Shown: piece after piece, positions 44,607 through 53,016 of the stretch
Layout of the letters: the number at the start of each line of letters is the position of its first letter
Numbering within the stretch: position 1 is the first letter of the stretch
Assembly: GCA_028285305.1 (NCBI GenBank)
Contig: JANQPV010000077.1
Span: 62,001-126,000 of the forward strand
Direction of reading: 5' to 3'
Length of the DNA: 64,000 nt
Origin: Alphaproteobacteria bacterium
GTDB lineage: Bacteria; Pseudomonadota; Alphaproteobacteria; SMXP01
Notes under the pieces: generated by a model
Database searches by the model: none
The model's input: only the letters and a program-made list of their open reading frames with translations
Told to the model about the DNA's origin: nothing
Made by a program: the position numbers and the translations under genes

Positions 44607-46259
44607 TTAGTCCTCCCTGGATAGTATGGTGTTGAGGTCGCGGCGCACGGCTTCCGCCGAAGCGGTTTCACCGTAACGCGCGGCAATATGGCCGTCCGGC
44701 CGGATGAGCAGCGCGACAACTCCCGCCAGATCTTCCTTGTCCGCCCACGTTGCGGGTGCGGAAATGTATCGGATATCGTTGGAGAGCTCTTCGGCCACAG
44801 CTCGTCCCTTCTCGGAGCGCCCAATCAGCGAAAACTCTGTCGACGAAAGAAGTGAGAGGAGCGAGCTCCGATCTGCGCCGTTTTGCACCCATTCGTGCGG
44901 CAACAAAGCTCCCACATCGTATGAGGGTTTGTAGTTGCTGATGTCGTCGTCCGGCGCGCGATCGATGGGTTTAGACCCGATCAGAGCCTCCGAATGATAG
45001 CGATATCCCAATTGGAGCTTGATGCTGTCGAAATGAGGGCGCTGAATTTCGATGGCGGCCTGGATGCGTTCGTCGTCCGCCCCGGCCTCGCACATGGACG
45101 CAAAATGTTGCATCTTAGTGGAGGGATCCTCCCCATAAAGAACGCTGAAGAGCTCGAACATCTTAGCCGCGTTGGTCATACTCTGTTCGCTGTTATCGAC
45201 CGCAACGGGACGGCGCTCGATTTCATAGGTATCAAGCAGGCGCTCAGAGGCTTCACCCTTCAACACTTTGGCCAATTTCCATGAAATGTTTTGGGCATCG
45301 CCTGCGCCCGTGTTGAGACCCAGGCCACCGGTGGGTGGAAACCGGTGCGCCGCATCGCCGATCAGAAAGATGCGACCCTTGCGATAGGCGCTCGCCATCT
45401 GCGAGCTCATGCGCCAAGGACTAATGTTCTCGACACTGAACTGAACATTGTCATGACCGATGGCGTTCAAGACTTCCCCGCGGCATCGTTCCTCGTCGAA
45501 GTCTTCTGCCGATTCCGTACTTGGATCGTACGACTTCATAAAGACCCAGGTGGTCATGTCATCGTAAAAGATAAATGCACCGCTCGCCTCGGGATCAAAT
45601 GTGAAATACAAGACACCGGGCTGATCCCCGGTGATATCGCTCAAGTCCCCTTTGCAGTGGATCATCACATAGTTCTGAAGTGTTTCGGGACCTTCCATCG
45701 TTATCCCGAGCGCGTCCCGGGTGCGTGAGCCCGCACCGTCCGCTGACAGAACATAAGACGCCCCGATTTCGAGTGGCTCTTGTGCGCCTCTTAGAAACAC
45801 TTGCGCTCGAATGCCGTTTGCTTCCTCCAGAATTTCTCGGCATTCGGCCCCACGGAGTAAGCCCACATTGTCTTTCGTTTGGATTTGAGCCGCGAGCTGA
45901 GCTTCGAACTGGGGCTGCGAGATATTAATGAGCGGGAACGGCGTGATATCGAGATCTTTGTCGGTTTGGCGCTCGTAGGGAAGTTCACCGAATCGTGTCC
46001 CGGAGAGCTTTGATGCGAACCGAACTGAGCCGGCCAGCTCGACAGGCGAACCGTGCGCCCGAAGAGCGTGGCCGGATAGACCCGCTGCATCGCAGATTTC
46101 AATCGTGCGCGGGTTGACCGCGTGAGCTTTCGGCGCCGTCATCCGCTCAAATCGTCTGTCGACAATGATCGAAGAAATCCCCTGATTGGACAGAAGTAAG
46201 CCAGCCATCAATCCGATGGGACCGGCACCAACGATTAGAACTTGTGTTTTCATAGCCAA
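44607..46259 (-). CDS. FAD-dependent aromatic hydroxylase (PheA/TfdB-like)
   Basis: 550 residues from ATG 46259, with GGAGGTTGGCT upstream. Dinucleotide motif VLIVGAGPIGLMAGLLLSNQ, DG-like region VLSADGAGSRTRDALG, and GD motif RIFLIGDAAHRFPPTGGLGL. These are the FAD/NAD(P)H sites of flavoprotein monooxygenases that hydroxylate phenols and related aromatics. The C-terminal thioredoxin-like domain (VVALLIRPDGHIAARYG) fits the PheA/TfdB/MhpA type. It leads an operon with the SDR and is divergent from a TetR gene followed by FAH, VOC and LLM enzymes: hydroxylation, cleavage and hydrolysis steps of one pathway are plausible. Confidence 0.93.
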   Translation of the reverse strand: MAMKTQVLIVGAGPIGLMAGLLLSNQGISSIIVDRRFERMTAPKAHAVNPRTIEICDAAGLSGHALRAHGSPVELAGSVRFASKLSGTRFGELPYERQTDKDLDITPFPLINISQPQFEAQLAAQIQTKDNVGLLRGAECREILEEANGIRAQVFLRGAQEPLEIGASYVLSADGAGSRTRDALGITMEGPETLQNYVMIHCKGDLSDITGDQPGVLYFTFDPEASGAFIFYDDMTTWVFMKSYDPSTESAEDFDEERCRGEVLNAIGHDNVQFSVENISPWRMSSQMASAYRKGRIFLIGDAAHRFPPTGGLGLNTGAGDAQNISWKLAKVLKGEASERLLDTYEIERRPVAVDNSEQSMTNAAKMFELFSVLYGEDPSTKMQHFASMCEAGADDERIQAAIEIQRPHFDSIKLQLGYRYHSEALIGSKPIDRAPDDDISNYKPSYDVGALLPHEWVQNGADRSSLLSLLSSTEFSLIGRSEKGRAVAEELSNDIRYISAPATWADKEDLAGVVALLIRPDGHIAARYGETASAEAVRRDLNTILSRED

Positions 46260-46293
46260 CCTCCAAATTTGAGGTATCTCTCATTTTTATTCT

Positions 46294-46315
46294 TGTCAAC
46301 TAATTTTATTGTTGA
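46294..46315. promoter_or_regulatory. TetR/flavoprotein divergent control region
   Basis: TTGACA on the minus strand (46299-46294) is a consensus -35 for the flavoprotein gene, about 35-40 nt before its ATG, though no clear -10 follows. It overlaps the left half of an imperfect palindrome, TCAAC-N10-GTTGA (46296-46315), which sits about 50 nt before the TetR start. A TetR protein encoded next door is the likely ligand. The arms are only 5 bp, so the assignment is weak. Confidence 0.4.
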
Positions 46316-46365
46316 TATATATTTTTGGACGACATCGAACGGTACGAGCAAGCGAACTCAAGACA

Positions 46366-46998
46366 ATGCGGCACTATTTTCAGGATAAATCGACAAAGCT
46401 GGGAAAGAGAGAGCGGACGCGGTCTTTGCTCATCGACGGGGCGATCGCGGCGATCGCTGAGAACGGGATGGGCGCAACTTCGATCAAAGAGATCACGGAA
46501 ATCGCCGGGCTCTCGAACGGGACGTTCTATAACCACTTTCAAGGCCGAGACGAAATCTTTGAGCTGGCCGCCTATTCGGTTGCAAAAGAAATCACCGACG
46601 AAATTGCCGAAATGGTCGCCGTGGTCCAAGATGGAATTGGCCGCATTGTGATATCAACCGACGCCTTTATTGGAAGAGCCGTTGCGGCCCCCGATTGGGG
46701 AGCTCTGCTCGTCAATGCTGTCCATCATATAAGAGACATGCGCTTTGATATCGGTGAACATCTTCGAGCGGATGTGGCGCTGGCGATTGAGCAAGGAAAG
46801 CTCAGCGAAATGCCCTCCAGCTTCCTTGTCCACCAAATTGGCGCGCTCATTACGCTCGCCGTAGAGCTGCAAATCGCCGGCAAGGCTGACCGAGCCATTT
46901 CATTCGAGACGTGCGAAGCGGTCCTCAAATTGCTGGGGCTCACGCCTACGAAAGCGCACCGCGCGGTGCAAACATTCCTTTCAAAGACGACGGTTTAA
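46366..46998 (+). CDS. TetR-family transcriptional regulator
   Basis: 210 residues from ATG 46366 (MRHYFQDKSTKLGKRERTR). The track start at 46309 is inside the divergent promoter. HTH: IKEITEIAGLSNGTFYNHFQ with GRDEIFE immediately after, typical TetR. The remaining helices form the ligand pocket. It is the first gene of the plus-strand FAH-VOC-LLM unit and divergent from the FAD-hydroxylase-SDR unit, which makes it the probable local repressor. The inducer is unknown. It runs into the FAH gene with a 14-nt gap. Confidence 0.9.
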   Translation: MRHYFQDKSTKLGKRERTRSLLIDGAIAAIAENGMGATSIKEITEIAGLSNGTFYNHFQGRDEIFELAAYSVAKEITDEIAEMVAVVQDGIGRIVISTDAFIGRAVAAPDWGALLVNAVHHIRDMRFDIGEHLRADVALAIEQGKLSEMPSSFLVHQIGALITLAVELQIAGKADRAISFETCEAVLKLLGLTPTKAHRAVQTFLSKTTV

Positions 46999-47012
46999 GA
47001 CGGGAGAACGCC

Positions 47013-47867
47013 ATGGACGTTTCGCAAGGGGATTTTCAGCCGTTTCCATCCGAAGTGGGTGCCATCTATGCACTGGGCCTCACCTACGAAGGTCACATCA
47101 AAGAGTCCGGGGAGAAATTGGGCGATCCGATCGTCTTTAACAAGACGTGCGCCCCGCAGCCTGGTCTGAGTTCTGTTCGAACTCCCAAGAGCGATGAGAT
47201 GCATGAATCGCTTCGTGAGTTGGACAGCGTTGTCGCGGAAAAGATGCGACGAATGTTTGCAGACCTGCCGCCGCTCCTCGACTATGAAGTGGAATTGGGA
47301 TTCATCCTTCTTGAAGAAGCCTCACAAAATCAGCTTGCAGACAAAGAGTGGATGCCCTCGATCGGTTACTTTCTAGCAAACGATCTGACCGTGCGAAGCG
47401 TTCAGATCGCAGGACAATTGGCAGCGGACCGCCTGCCCTATTGGTCGCGCTCGAAAAGCTTTCCAAGCTTTTTACCGACTGCATCAGAGGTTTGGGTTCC
47501 CAAAACACCCTCTGGACACGAATTTCCCGACGTCCGTCTGGAATTGAAGGTGAACGGCGACGTTCGCCAGTCTGAGAATGTCTCCGATATCATTTATTCG
47601 CCAAGGCGGATGATCGATATCGTCGCAGGCCAGACGTCCAATGGAGAACTCTCGCGCGGCGATATTATCTTGACAGGAACACCATCCGGCGTCGCGCTCG
47701 GCATGTCGAAAGCAAAGCAAATGATTGCAAAACTTCTGCCAGCACCCTTGCTCGTTCGTATGGGGATTGGCTCGAACCGGGCGAATCCTGCCTTCCTTCA
47801 GTCTGGCGATGTTGCGGAACAATCTGCAGAGTGGCTGGGAAGTTTTCGCTTTGTCGTGGATAGGTGA
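47013..47867 (+). CDS. Fumarylacetoacetate hydrolase (FAH)-family protein
   Basis: 284 residues from ATG 47013 after GGGAGAACGCC; the track start at 46911 overlaps tetR. FAH fold motifs: VFNKTCAPQPG, DYEVELGFILLEEA with metal-binding Glu residues, YFLANDLTVRSVQIAG with the conserved Asp, and GDIILTGTPSGVALG near the C-terminus. Family members hydrolyse or decarboxylate diketo acids from aromatic ring cleavage (for example 2-hydroxyhepta-2,4-diene-1,7-dioate pathways). Next to a VOC protein and opposite an aromatic hydroxylase, so a ring-fission product is a credible substrate. Confidence 0.9.
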   Translation: MDVSQGDFQPFPSEVGAIYALGLTYEGHIKESGEKLGDPIVFNKTCAPQPGLSSVRTPKSDEMHESLRELDSVVAEKMRRMFADLPPLLDYEVELGFILLEEASQNQLADKEWMPSIGYFLANDLTVRSVQIAGQLAADRLPYWSRSKSFPSFLPTASEVWVPKTPSGHEFPDVRLELKVNGDVRQSENVSDIIYSPRRMIDIVAGQTSNGELSRGDIILTGTPSGVALGMSKAKQMIAKLLPAPLLVRMGIGSNRANPAFLQSGDVAEQSAEWLGSFRFVVDR

Positions 47868-47937
47868 TTAGACAAATCAGACATGTTTTTCGAAGGACAC
47901 CCAAGTATCCTTTAAACTCAACAGGGAGAATGGAACC

Positions 47938-48492
47938 ATGGAACACCAAATGCCGAGACTGACCCTTTCACACTCAACCATTGCCGCCAAAGATCTCGAC
48001 GGTATTCTTAATTTCTACTGCGATGTCCTGGGCTTTCAGGTGACGAACCGGGGTGACGTGCCCGGAGGCGGTCAATTGGCTTTCGTTAGTCAAGACCCGA
48101 ACAACCACCATCAAATCGTTTTTGTGAGCAGCGACGAGACACCCGAGCACGAGTTTGTGATGGTGGAACACTTGGCTTTTCGAACTGAGACTTTGGACGA
48201 TCTGCGCATTTTGCGTTCCAAGCTGCAAGAGGCCAACGTCGATCCGATTCTGCCCATCTGCCATGGAAATGCTTGGTCCTTGTACTTCAACGATCCCGAA
48301 GGTAATGGGCTGGAATGCTTTGTCGATACGCCTTTTCACGTGGCTCAGCCTTTTGCAGATGGCTTCGATCTGGACCAGAGCGATGAGGACATTCTTTCAT
48401 CGACAAAAGCCCTGATTGAAACGAAACCTGAATTCCAACCTATGTCCGAATGGCAAAAGGAACTGGACAGACAACTAAATCAACGCAATTAG
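47938..48492 (+). CDS. VOC-family protein, single-domain extradiol dioxygenase-like
   Basis: 184 residues from ATG 47938 behind CAGGGAGAATGGAACC. The vicinal oxygen chelate fold is visible as two beta-alpha-beta-beta-beta units: LTLSHSTIAAKDLDGILNFY with first His, VEHLAFRTETLDDLR with second His, and DPEGNGLECFVDTP with Glu. These are the three expected ligands of an Fe(II) or other metal. It may cleave a catechol between ring carbons or be a glyoxalase/fosfomycin-type member; the FAH neighbour favours ring cleavage. A C-terminal ~45-residue helical tail follows. Confidence 0.87.
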   Translation: MEHQMPRLTLSHSTIAAKDLDGILNFYCDVLGFQVTNRGDVPGGGQLAFVSQDPNNHHQIVFVSSDETPEHEFVMVEHLAFRTETLDDLRILRSKLQEANVDPILPICHGNAWSLYFNDPEGNGLECFVDTPFHVAQPFADGFDLDQSDEDILSSTKALIETKPEFQPMSEWQKELDRQLNQRN

Positions 48493-48629
48493 GCGCTCGA
48501 CTGTCGGTGCTCATTCATTTCTTGTGTGGATGATGCACCCGCAATCAAATACGTGATTATTGAATGCGCCCTCTTGCAATGATTGCGTTCGCGCGCCTTC
48601 ATGGCTCTATTACTTAAGGAGGTGCGCTC

Positions 48630-49463
48630 GTGAGATACGGATTTGTCGTCCCCAACAATTTTGGTGTGACGGACGCCCATTCCGTTGCCGCCGTTGGTGT
48701 GTGTGCAGAGGAACTGGGATTTGACTCGGTCTGGGTCAATCATCACATCTTAAACGTGGGCTATGTGAAAGAGCGCGTCGGGAACAAGCCGTACCAGGAT
48801 GCGCTTGTTACACTCACATGGATCGCGGCCCACACGTCTCGCGTCCGATTGGGAACAAGCGTGCTCGTGTTGCCGTACCTCCATCCGATGATTGTTGCCA
48901 AGGAGGCGGCGACGCTTGATCATTTCAGCCGGGGACGTTTGCAGTTGGGCGTTGGCGTGGGCAGTTTGCCCGAAGAGAACGCGGCGCTCGGCGTTCCATA
49001 TGACACGCGTGGCGCCTATATGAACGAATTTCTTGAAGTGATGATTAGATTGTGGACGGAGGATGAGGCAAGCTTTAACGGCGAGTTCTTCTCGTTCGAG
49101 AGTATTACAGCCTCGCCTAAGCCTTTACAAACCCCGTATGTCCCGATTTATGTGGGTGGGAATCGGCCGCCTGCCCTGCGCCGGGTGGCCAAATTCGGCA
49201 CCGGATGGCACCCGATGCTGGTTTCGCCAGACGGCATTCGAAAACGCTTTCCCACAATCGAGGAAGAGGCTCAGAAATTGAGCCGGCCCGTGCCGTCCGA
49301 AATCCAGGTGCGGCTCGACATGTCGGCCGTTACACCGGACGCCGTCGCCGAGTATTCAGCCGCCGGAGCCACGGATCTTGTGATGTCTTTGAATACGGAT
49401 GATGTGGGCGAGATAGAACGGGAATTGCAACGCTTCGCAGGCGAAATGATCCAGAGGTCGTAG
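48630..49463 (+). CDS. Luciferase-like (LLM-class) flavin or F420-dependent oxidoreductase
   Basis: 277 residues from GTG 48630 with GGAGGTGCGCTC. The TIM-barrel family is seen in VRLGTSVLVLPYLHPMIVAK, EAATLDHFSRGRLQLGVGVG, and PVYVGGNRP-like VPIYVGGNRPPALRRVAKFG. The N-terminal DAHSVAAVGVCAEELGFDSVWV is usual. LLM proteins use FMN or F420 to oxidise or hydroxylate small molecules. It lies 137 nt after the VOC gene with no obvious terminator, so it may be the last gene of that unit. It faces the HlyD-family adaptor gene across five bases. Confidence 0.9.
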   Translation: MRYGFVVPNNFGVTDAHSVAAVGVCAEELGFDSVWVNHHILNVGYVKERVGNKPYQDALVTLTWIAAHTSRVRLGTSVLVLPYLHPMIVAKEAATLDHFSRGRLQLGVGVGSLPEENAALGVPYDTRGAYMNEFLEVMIRLWTEDEASFNGEFFSFESITASPKPLQTPYVPIYVGGNRPPALRRVAKFGTGWHPMLVSPDGIRKRFPTIEEEAQKLSRPVPSEIQVRLDMSAVTPDAVAEYSAAGATDLVMSLNTDDVGEIERELQRFAGEMIQRS

Positions 49464-49468
49464 CCAGC

Positions 49469-50788
49469 TCAACTTTCCCGGAAACTCCTTCGGATCGAAG
49501 CAAAGAACGGTTCGAACAAATATTCCATCATCGTGCGTTCGCTGGTGACGATCATCACTTCAGCGGGCATACCGGGGAGGAGGTCGATCTCCTGATGGCT
49601 CGCTTGCCGAGCAAATTCGATCTCTTCCGGCGGCACTTGTATGGTTGCCGAATAGTAGTTGGTGTTTGTCGCTTCATCTAAGAGACTGTCCGCGGAGACC
49701 TTTCGGACGGTGCCGATGATGGGCGGCATATTTCGCTGTCTGTAGGCAGAAAGTATGACGCGCGCTTCCTGGCCCACGATCACGTCGTCGATATCGGCTG
49801 GGCTCACACGGGCTTCGATGACCAAATTGGCTTCGCTCGGCACGATGTCCATGATCGGCACACCACTGCCCACAACGCCCCCAACAGTCGTGAACTGCAT
49901 TTCAACGATGGTTCCGTCCGCTGGCGCATTGATTTGCGTTCGGGCGAGCTCGTCCTCAGTGGACGGCAGTTCGGCCCGCGCCGCATTCAGACGGCGGCGT
50001 ACGTCCACAAGTTGGCGGCTTGCCTCTTGGCGATCGTTTTCGATCTCATCTAATCGCTCGAGACGCACCGTCTCCATCGCTTCTGAACGGGCGGCACGGT
50101 CCGTCTTTGTGCGCTCTATTTGACCACTGAGCTTGGCTGACTCGCGTTGAAGCGCTCTGAGCCGGTTGCGCGGCGACAATCCCTTGATCACTAGAGGCTC
50201 AAGATCGGCGATCTCTTCGGAGATAATCCTCAGCTGTTCCACGATTGAGGCTTCGAATTCGTTCGATCCGTCGATTTGCTTGCGCAGCTGTTCAATGCGC
50301 CCATCAAAGATCTTGTCGCGCGCGACCCTGCGGCTGGACCGGTCACGGTGAAGGCGCTGGGCTGCACTGATCATCTCGGCCACCGCTGCGTCTTCGGATG
50401 CCACAGCGACGGGTAGCGGCAAGACGAACGTCTCGCGGCTACCGATTTCCGCGACGAGCCTCGCTTCTTCAAGGAGGAGCGTCAGATACTCGTAATAGAC
50501 CGTGTCGCGTTCCGACTGAGCCCTCACATTAGCGAGAGTGACCAGAGGATCTCCAGTCTTGACCCGATCCCCCTCCCGGACATCGAGTGCCGAAATAACG
50601 CCGCCCTCCAAGTGTTGAATGGTCAAGCGCCGTCCTTCCGGGCTCACCTGGCCAGGCGCGAGGGCGGCTGCCGAGAGAGGCGCAAACGCCGCCCACAAAC
50701 CACCCAATCCGAAGAAGAAAATTATCAGTGCGAGCGCATAAAGCTTGGGCCTGAGAGTTAGGGTTTCAAGAGTTTCTTCATTCGTCAT
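49469..50788 (-). CDS. Type I secretion periplasmic adaptor (HlyD family)
   Basis: 439 residues from ATG 50788 (MTNEETLETL) after GGAGGAACGTCC; the track start at 50809 lies before it. One N-terminal membrane helix (LYALALIIFFFGLGGLWAAF), a biotinyl-lipoyl-like domain (EGGVISALDVREGDRVKTG) split by a long coiled coil (~150-270), and a C-terminal strand region (PGMPAEVMIVTSERTMMEYL). It bridges the inner-membrane ABC transporter to an outer-membrane TolC protein. It is 20 nt downstream of the ABC gene. TolC is not in the window. Confidence 0.93.
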   Translation of the reverse strand: MTNEETLETLTLRPKLYALALIIFFFGLGGLWAAFAPLSAAALAPGQVSPEGRRLTIQHLEGGVISALDVREGDRVKTGDPLVTLANVRAQSERDTVYYEYLTLLLEEARLVAEIGSRETFVLPLPVAVASEDAAVAEMISAAQRLHRDRSSRRVARDKIFDGRIEQLRKQIDGSNEFEASIVEQLRIISEEIADLEPLVIKGLSPRNRLRALQRESAKLSGQIERTKTDRAARSEAMETVRLERLDEIENDRQEASRQLVDVRRRLNAARAELPSTEDELARTQINAPADGTIVEMQFTTVGGVVGSGVPIMDIVPSEANLVIEARVSPADIDDVIVGQEARVILSAYRQRNMPPIIGTVRKVSADSLLDEATNTNYYSATIQVPPEEIEFARQASHQEIDLLPGMPAEVMIVTSERTMMEYLFEPFFASIRRSFRES

Positions 50789-50808
50789 CGGACGTTCCTC
50801 CAAGCGCA

Positions 50809-52776
50809 CTAATGCTTGTCTTGCCGATCCGTCAAGGTTCGGCTACGAAGAAATTGATCTTCTCTGCCTTGGGTCCTGGATCGTTGGGAAGACTGAGTCT
50901 GGCCCTGGCTGAGATTTTGCTTTCTTGTATGCTCGAAGCTTGTGTGTGTCTTCCAGTTTTCCGCCGAATCGGGCTCTTGCTCAGAGTGATTCTCCTCTTG
51001 AGCGTCCTCTGTGTGCGTACTTGCTGTACCCGTGTGTTGTAAGGCCCGTCGACGTTGAGGCGAAAGCTTACGCGATGCATCGTGGACAAGTGTTGGTTTT
51101 GCGTCCTTATCCAATTGATAGAATTGGGCCTGACTGGATTTGAGGGAGACGAAGAAATCTCCCAAATTGACCAGATCTGCATTGTGCGTGATCAGAACAA
51201 CAATTGCTCCGCGCGCACGGGCCGCGACCGTTGCTTCAACCAGGGCGGCAATTCCGACCTGGTCCTGGCCCGACGTGGGTTCGTCCAGGACGATCAAATG
51301 CGGGGCGCCATAGAGCGCCCGAGCCAATGCGATCCGTTGCAATTGTCCACCCGAAAGACGCCGGCCTTCGGGACCAATACGGGTCTGGTACCCCAAAGGC
51401 AGGCTCGATACCCATTCATGGATACCGGCTTCACGCGCCGCTGTCACAACAGCGTTTTCCTCCACGATTCCAAATCTGGCAATATTCTCGGCGACGGTAC
51501 CAGTCAGAATATCGACCGTTTGCGGAAGATAGCCGATAAAGCGGCCAAGCTCCTCGCTTGGCCACTGGGCCGCGGACGTACCATCTAGCGTGATGCGGCC
51601 CCTCGACGGCGCGCCAACTCCCAACATCAGACGAGCCAGCGTGCTCTTGCCCGATCCCGATGGTCCAATGATGATCAGTACAGATCCTGGGGAGACCTCT
51701 CCGGATAGACTGTGGAAAAGGAACTGGTCCCGACCTGGCTGAACGACGGCAACATCCTTAAATTCAAGCACACCTTCCGGATCGGGCATCGCCAACTGAG
51801 CACGGTCGCCGTCCGGCAATCTAAAGAGCGCTTTGATCTCCTCCCAGCCCGATCGTGCATGGATCATCGATTGCCATGCGGTCAGCGATCTTTCTACCGG
51901 TGCAACCGCGCGGGTCAAAAGAATGGAGGCGGCGATCATTCCACCAGCGGTTGTTGCTCCTGCAATCGCAAGGGCCGCGCCTGCGCCCAATATGGCGATC
52001 TGCAGGGCGAAACGGAAGTAACGCGACAAGGCAAGCCAGGCACTTAGCGCATCTCGTCCCTTTACCTGGCCAGGCAAACGCGCATCGAAGTTCGCCCGGA
52101 AGCTGTCGACGATTGCGGGGCGCATCCCAATGGCCTGAATCGTGTCGGCGGCCATGACGGCTTCATTGCCGCGCACGTTGATCTGATTGATCTCTTTGCG
52201 TTCTTGCTGACTGATTGGGCGCGCGATGCGATCATGCAAAAGCGTAATGCCGAACAAGATTACAATTCCTGCGAGAGCGATGAGGCCGAGGGCCGGATGG
52301 ATAAGAGCGATTGCGATGAGAAAGATCGGCGTCCATGGGGCATCCGCGAATGCGAGAGCATTATCGCCAGATAAGAAGGAACGAATGTTCGTTGCTCCAG
52401 TGAGAGCGGAATTGAACCGACGGTCGCCGAGCGCCCCGCGTTGAATCATTTGGCTAAAGATGGCCGGCGTTAACTGGTGATCGGTGAAGGCGCCGACACG
52501 CGTTAGAATCTGGCGACGGTTGTATTCGAGCCCTCCGTATACACCCAAGGCCACCAGTGCGATAATGGTCAAATAGATCAGAGTCTCCGTCGACCCCGAC
52601 GCCAAGACCCGATCAAGGACCTGAAGCATGTAGACGGAGGACGTTAGGAGCAAAATGTTGACCGCCGCACTGATCGCGATAACCGCGGGAATTTCTTTAC
52701 GAACCGCCGTGCGATAGCGTCCCAATGCCGGGTGCTCTTCGTCCCGTTCGTCAAGCTTCTGGTGATCAATGAGCAT
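50809..52776 (-). CDS. Type I secretion ABC permease/ATPase (PrtD-like) with a polar C-terminal tail
   Basis: 655 residues. N-terminal ABC membrane domain with six segments (AISAAVNILLLTSSVYMLQV, IFLIAIALIHPALGLIALAG, LQIAILGAGAALAIAG). ATPase: Walker A IIIGPSGSGKSTLARLMLG (371-378), signature RRLSGGQLQRIALARAL, Walker B HLIVLDEPTSG, and ITHNAD as the switch His. There is no N-terminal C39 peptidase or C39-like domain, as in PrtD for RTX substrates. The family usually ends around residue 565; here a further ~90 residues of Gln/Ser/Arg/Thr-rich sequence follow (EEDAQEENHSEQEP-like content), probably disordered. Substrate is likely the RTX-like protein 240 nt upstream. Confidence 0.93.
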   Translation of the reverse strand: MLIDHQKLDERDEEHPALGRYRTAVRKEIPAVIAISAAVNILLLTSSVYMLQVLDRVLASGSTETLIYLTIIALVALGVYGGLEYNRRQILTRVGAFTDHQLTPAIFSQMIQRGALGDRRFNSALTGATNIRSFLSGDNALAFADAPWTPIFLIAIALIHPALGLIALAGIVILFGITLLHDRIARPISQQERKEINQINVRGNEAVMAADTIQAIGMRPAIVDSFRANFDARLPGQVKGRDALSAWLALSRYFRFALQIAILGAGAALAIAGATTAGGMIAASILLTRAVAPVERSLTAWQSMIHARSGWEEIKALFRLPDGDRAQLAMPDPEGVLEFKDVAVVQPGRDQFLFHSLSGEVSPGSVLIIIGPSGSGKSTLARLMLGVGAPSRGRITLDGTSAAQWPSEELGRFIGYLPQTVDILTGTVAENIARFGIVEENAVVTAAREAGIHEWVSSLPLGYQTRIGPEGRRLSGGQLQRIALARALYGAPHLIVLDEPTSGQDQVGIAALVEATVAARARGAIVVLITHNADLVNLGDFFVSLKSSQAQFYQLDKDAKPTLVHDASRKLSPQRRRALQHTGTASTHTEDAQEENHSEQEPDSAENWKTHTSFEHTRKQNLSQGQTQSSQRSRTQGREDQFLRSRTLTDRQDKH

Positions 52777-52881
52777 TCAGCGTGATCCCACAAATTAACC
52801 ACAATTTCAATCGGTTCGACGTGCGGGAGTATTGTTTGACGGTTCGGAAAGATGCCTGACGCAGGTCGCCGCTGCGCTCAA

Positions 52882-52917
52882 AAATCGGCCGCAAATTGGC
52901 CGTGAAGGGGCCGATTT
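52882..52917 (-). terminator. Intrinsic terminator after the beta-helix gene
   Basis: AAATCGGCC (52882-52890) and GGCCGATTT (52909-52917) are exact inverted arms with an 18-nt loop that itself contains GGCC. On the minus strand the last stem bases run into GGCCGATTTTTGAG, giving five T. It lies about 100 nt downstream of the beta-helix stop and 105 nt upstream of the ABC gene, so the substrate and the transporter are probably transcribed separately. Confidence 0.65.
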
Positions 52918-53016
52918 AACTGCGCGCGAAGAACGAGGTGGGAGAAATAATTTGCCAAGTTTGTTAACGTCTAGCGGCGGGCGCAAGCCGACTGTTCAAT
53001 AAATCTGAAAGCGTCT

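Noticed and set aside
48540-48587. CGCAATCA ... TGATTGCG inverted pair between VOC and LLM genes
   Set aside because: Only 8-bp arms with a 32-nt loop; too weak to call a terminator or operator.
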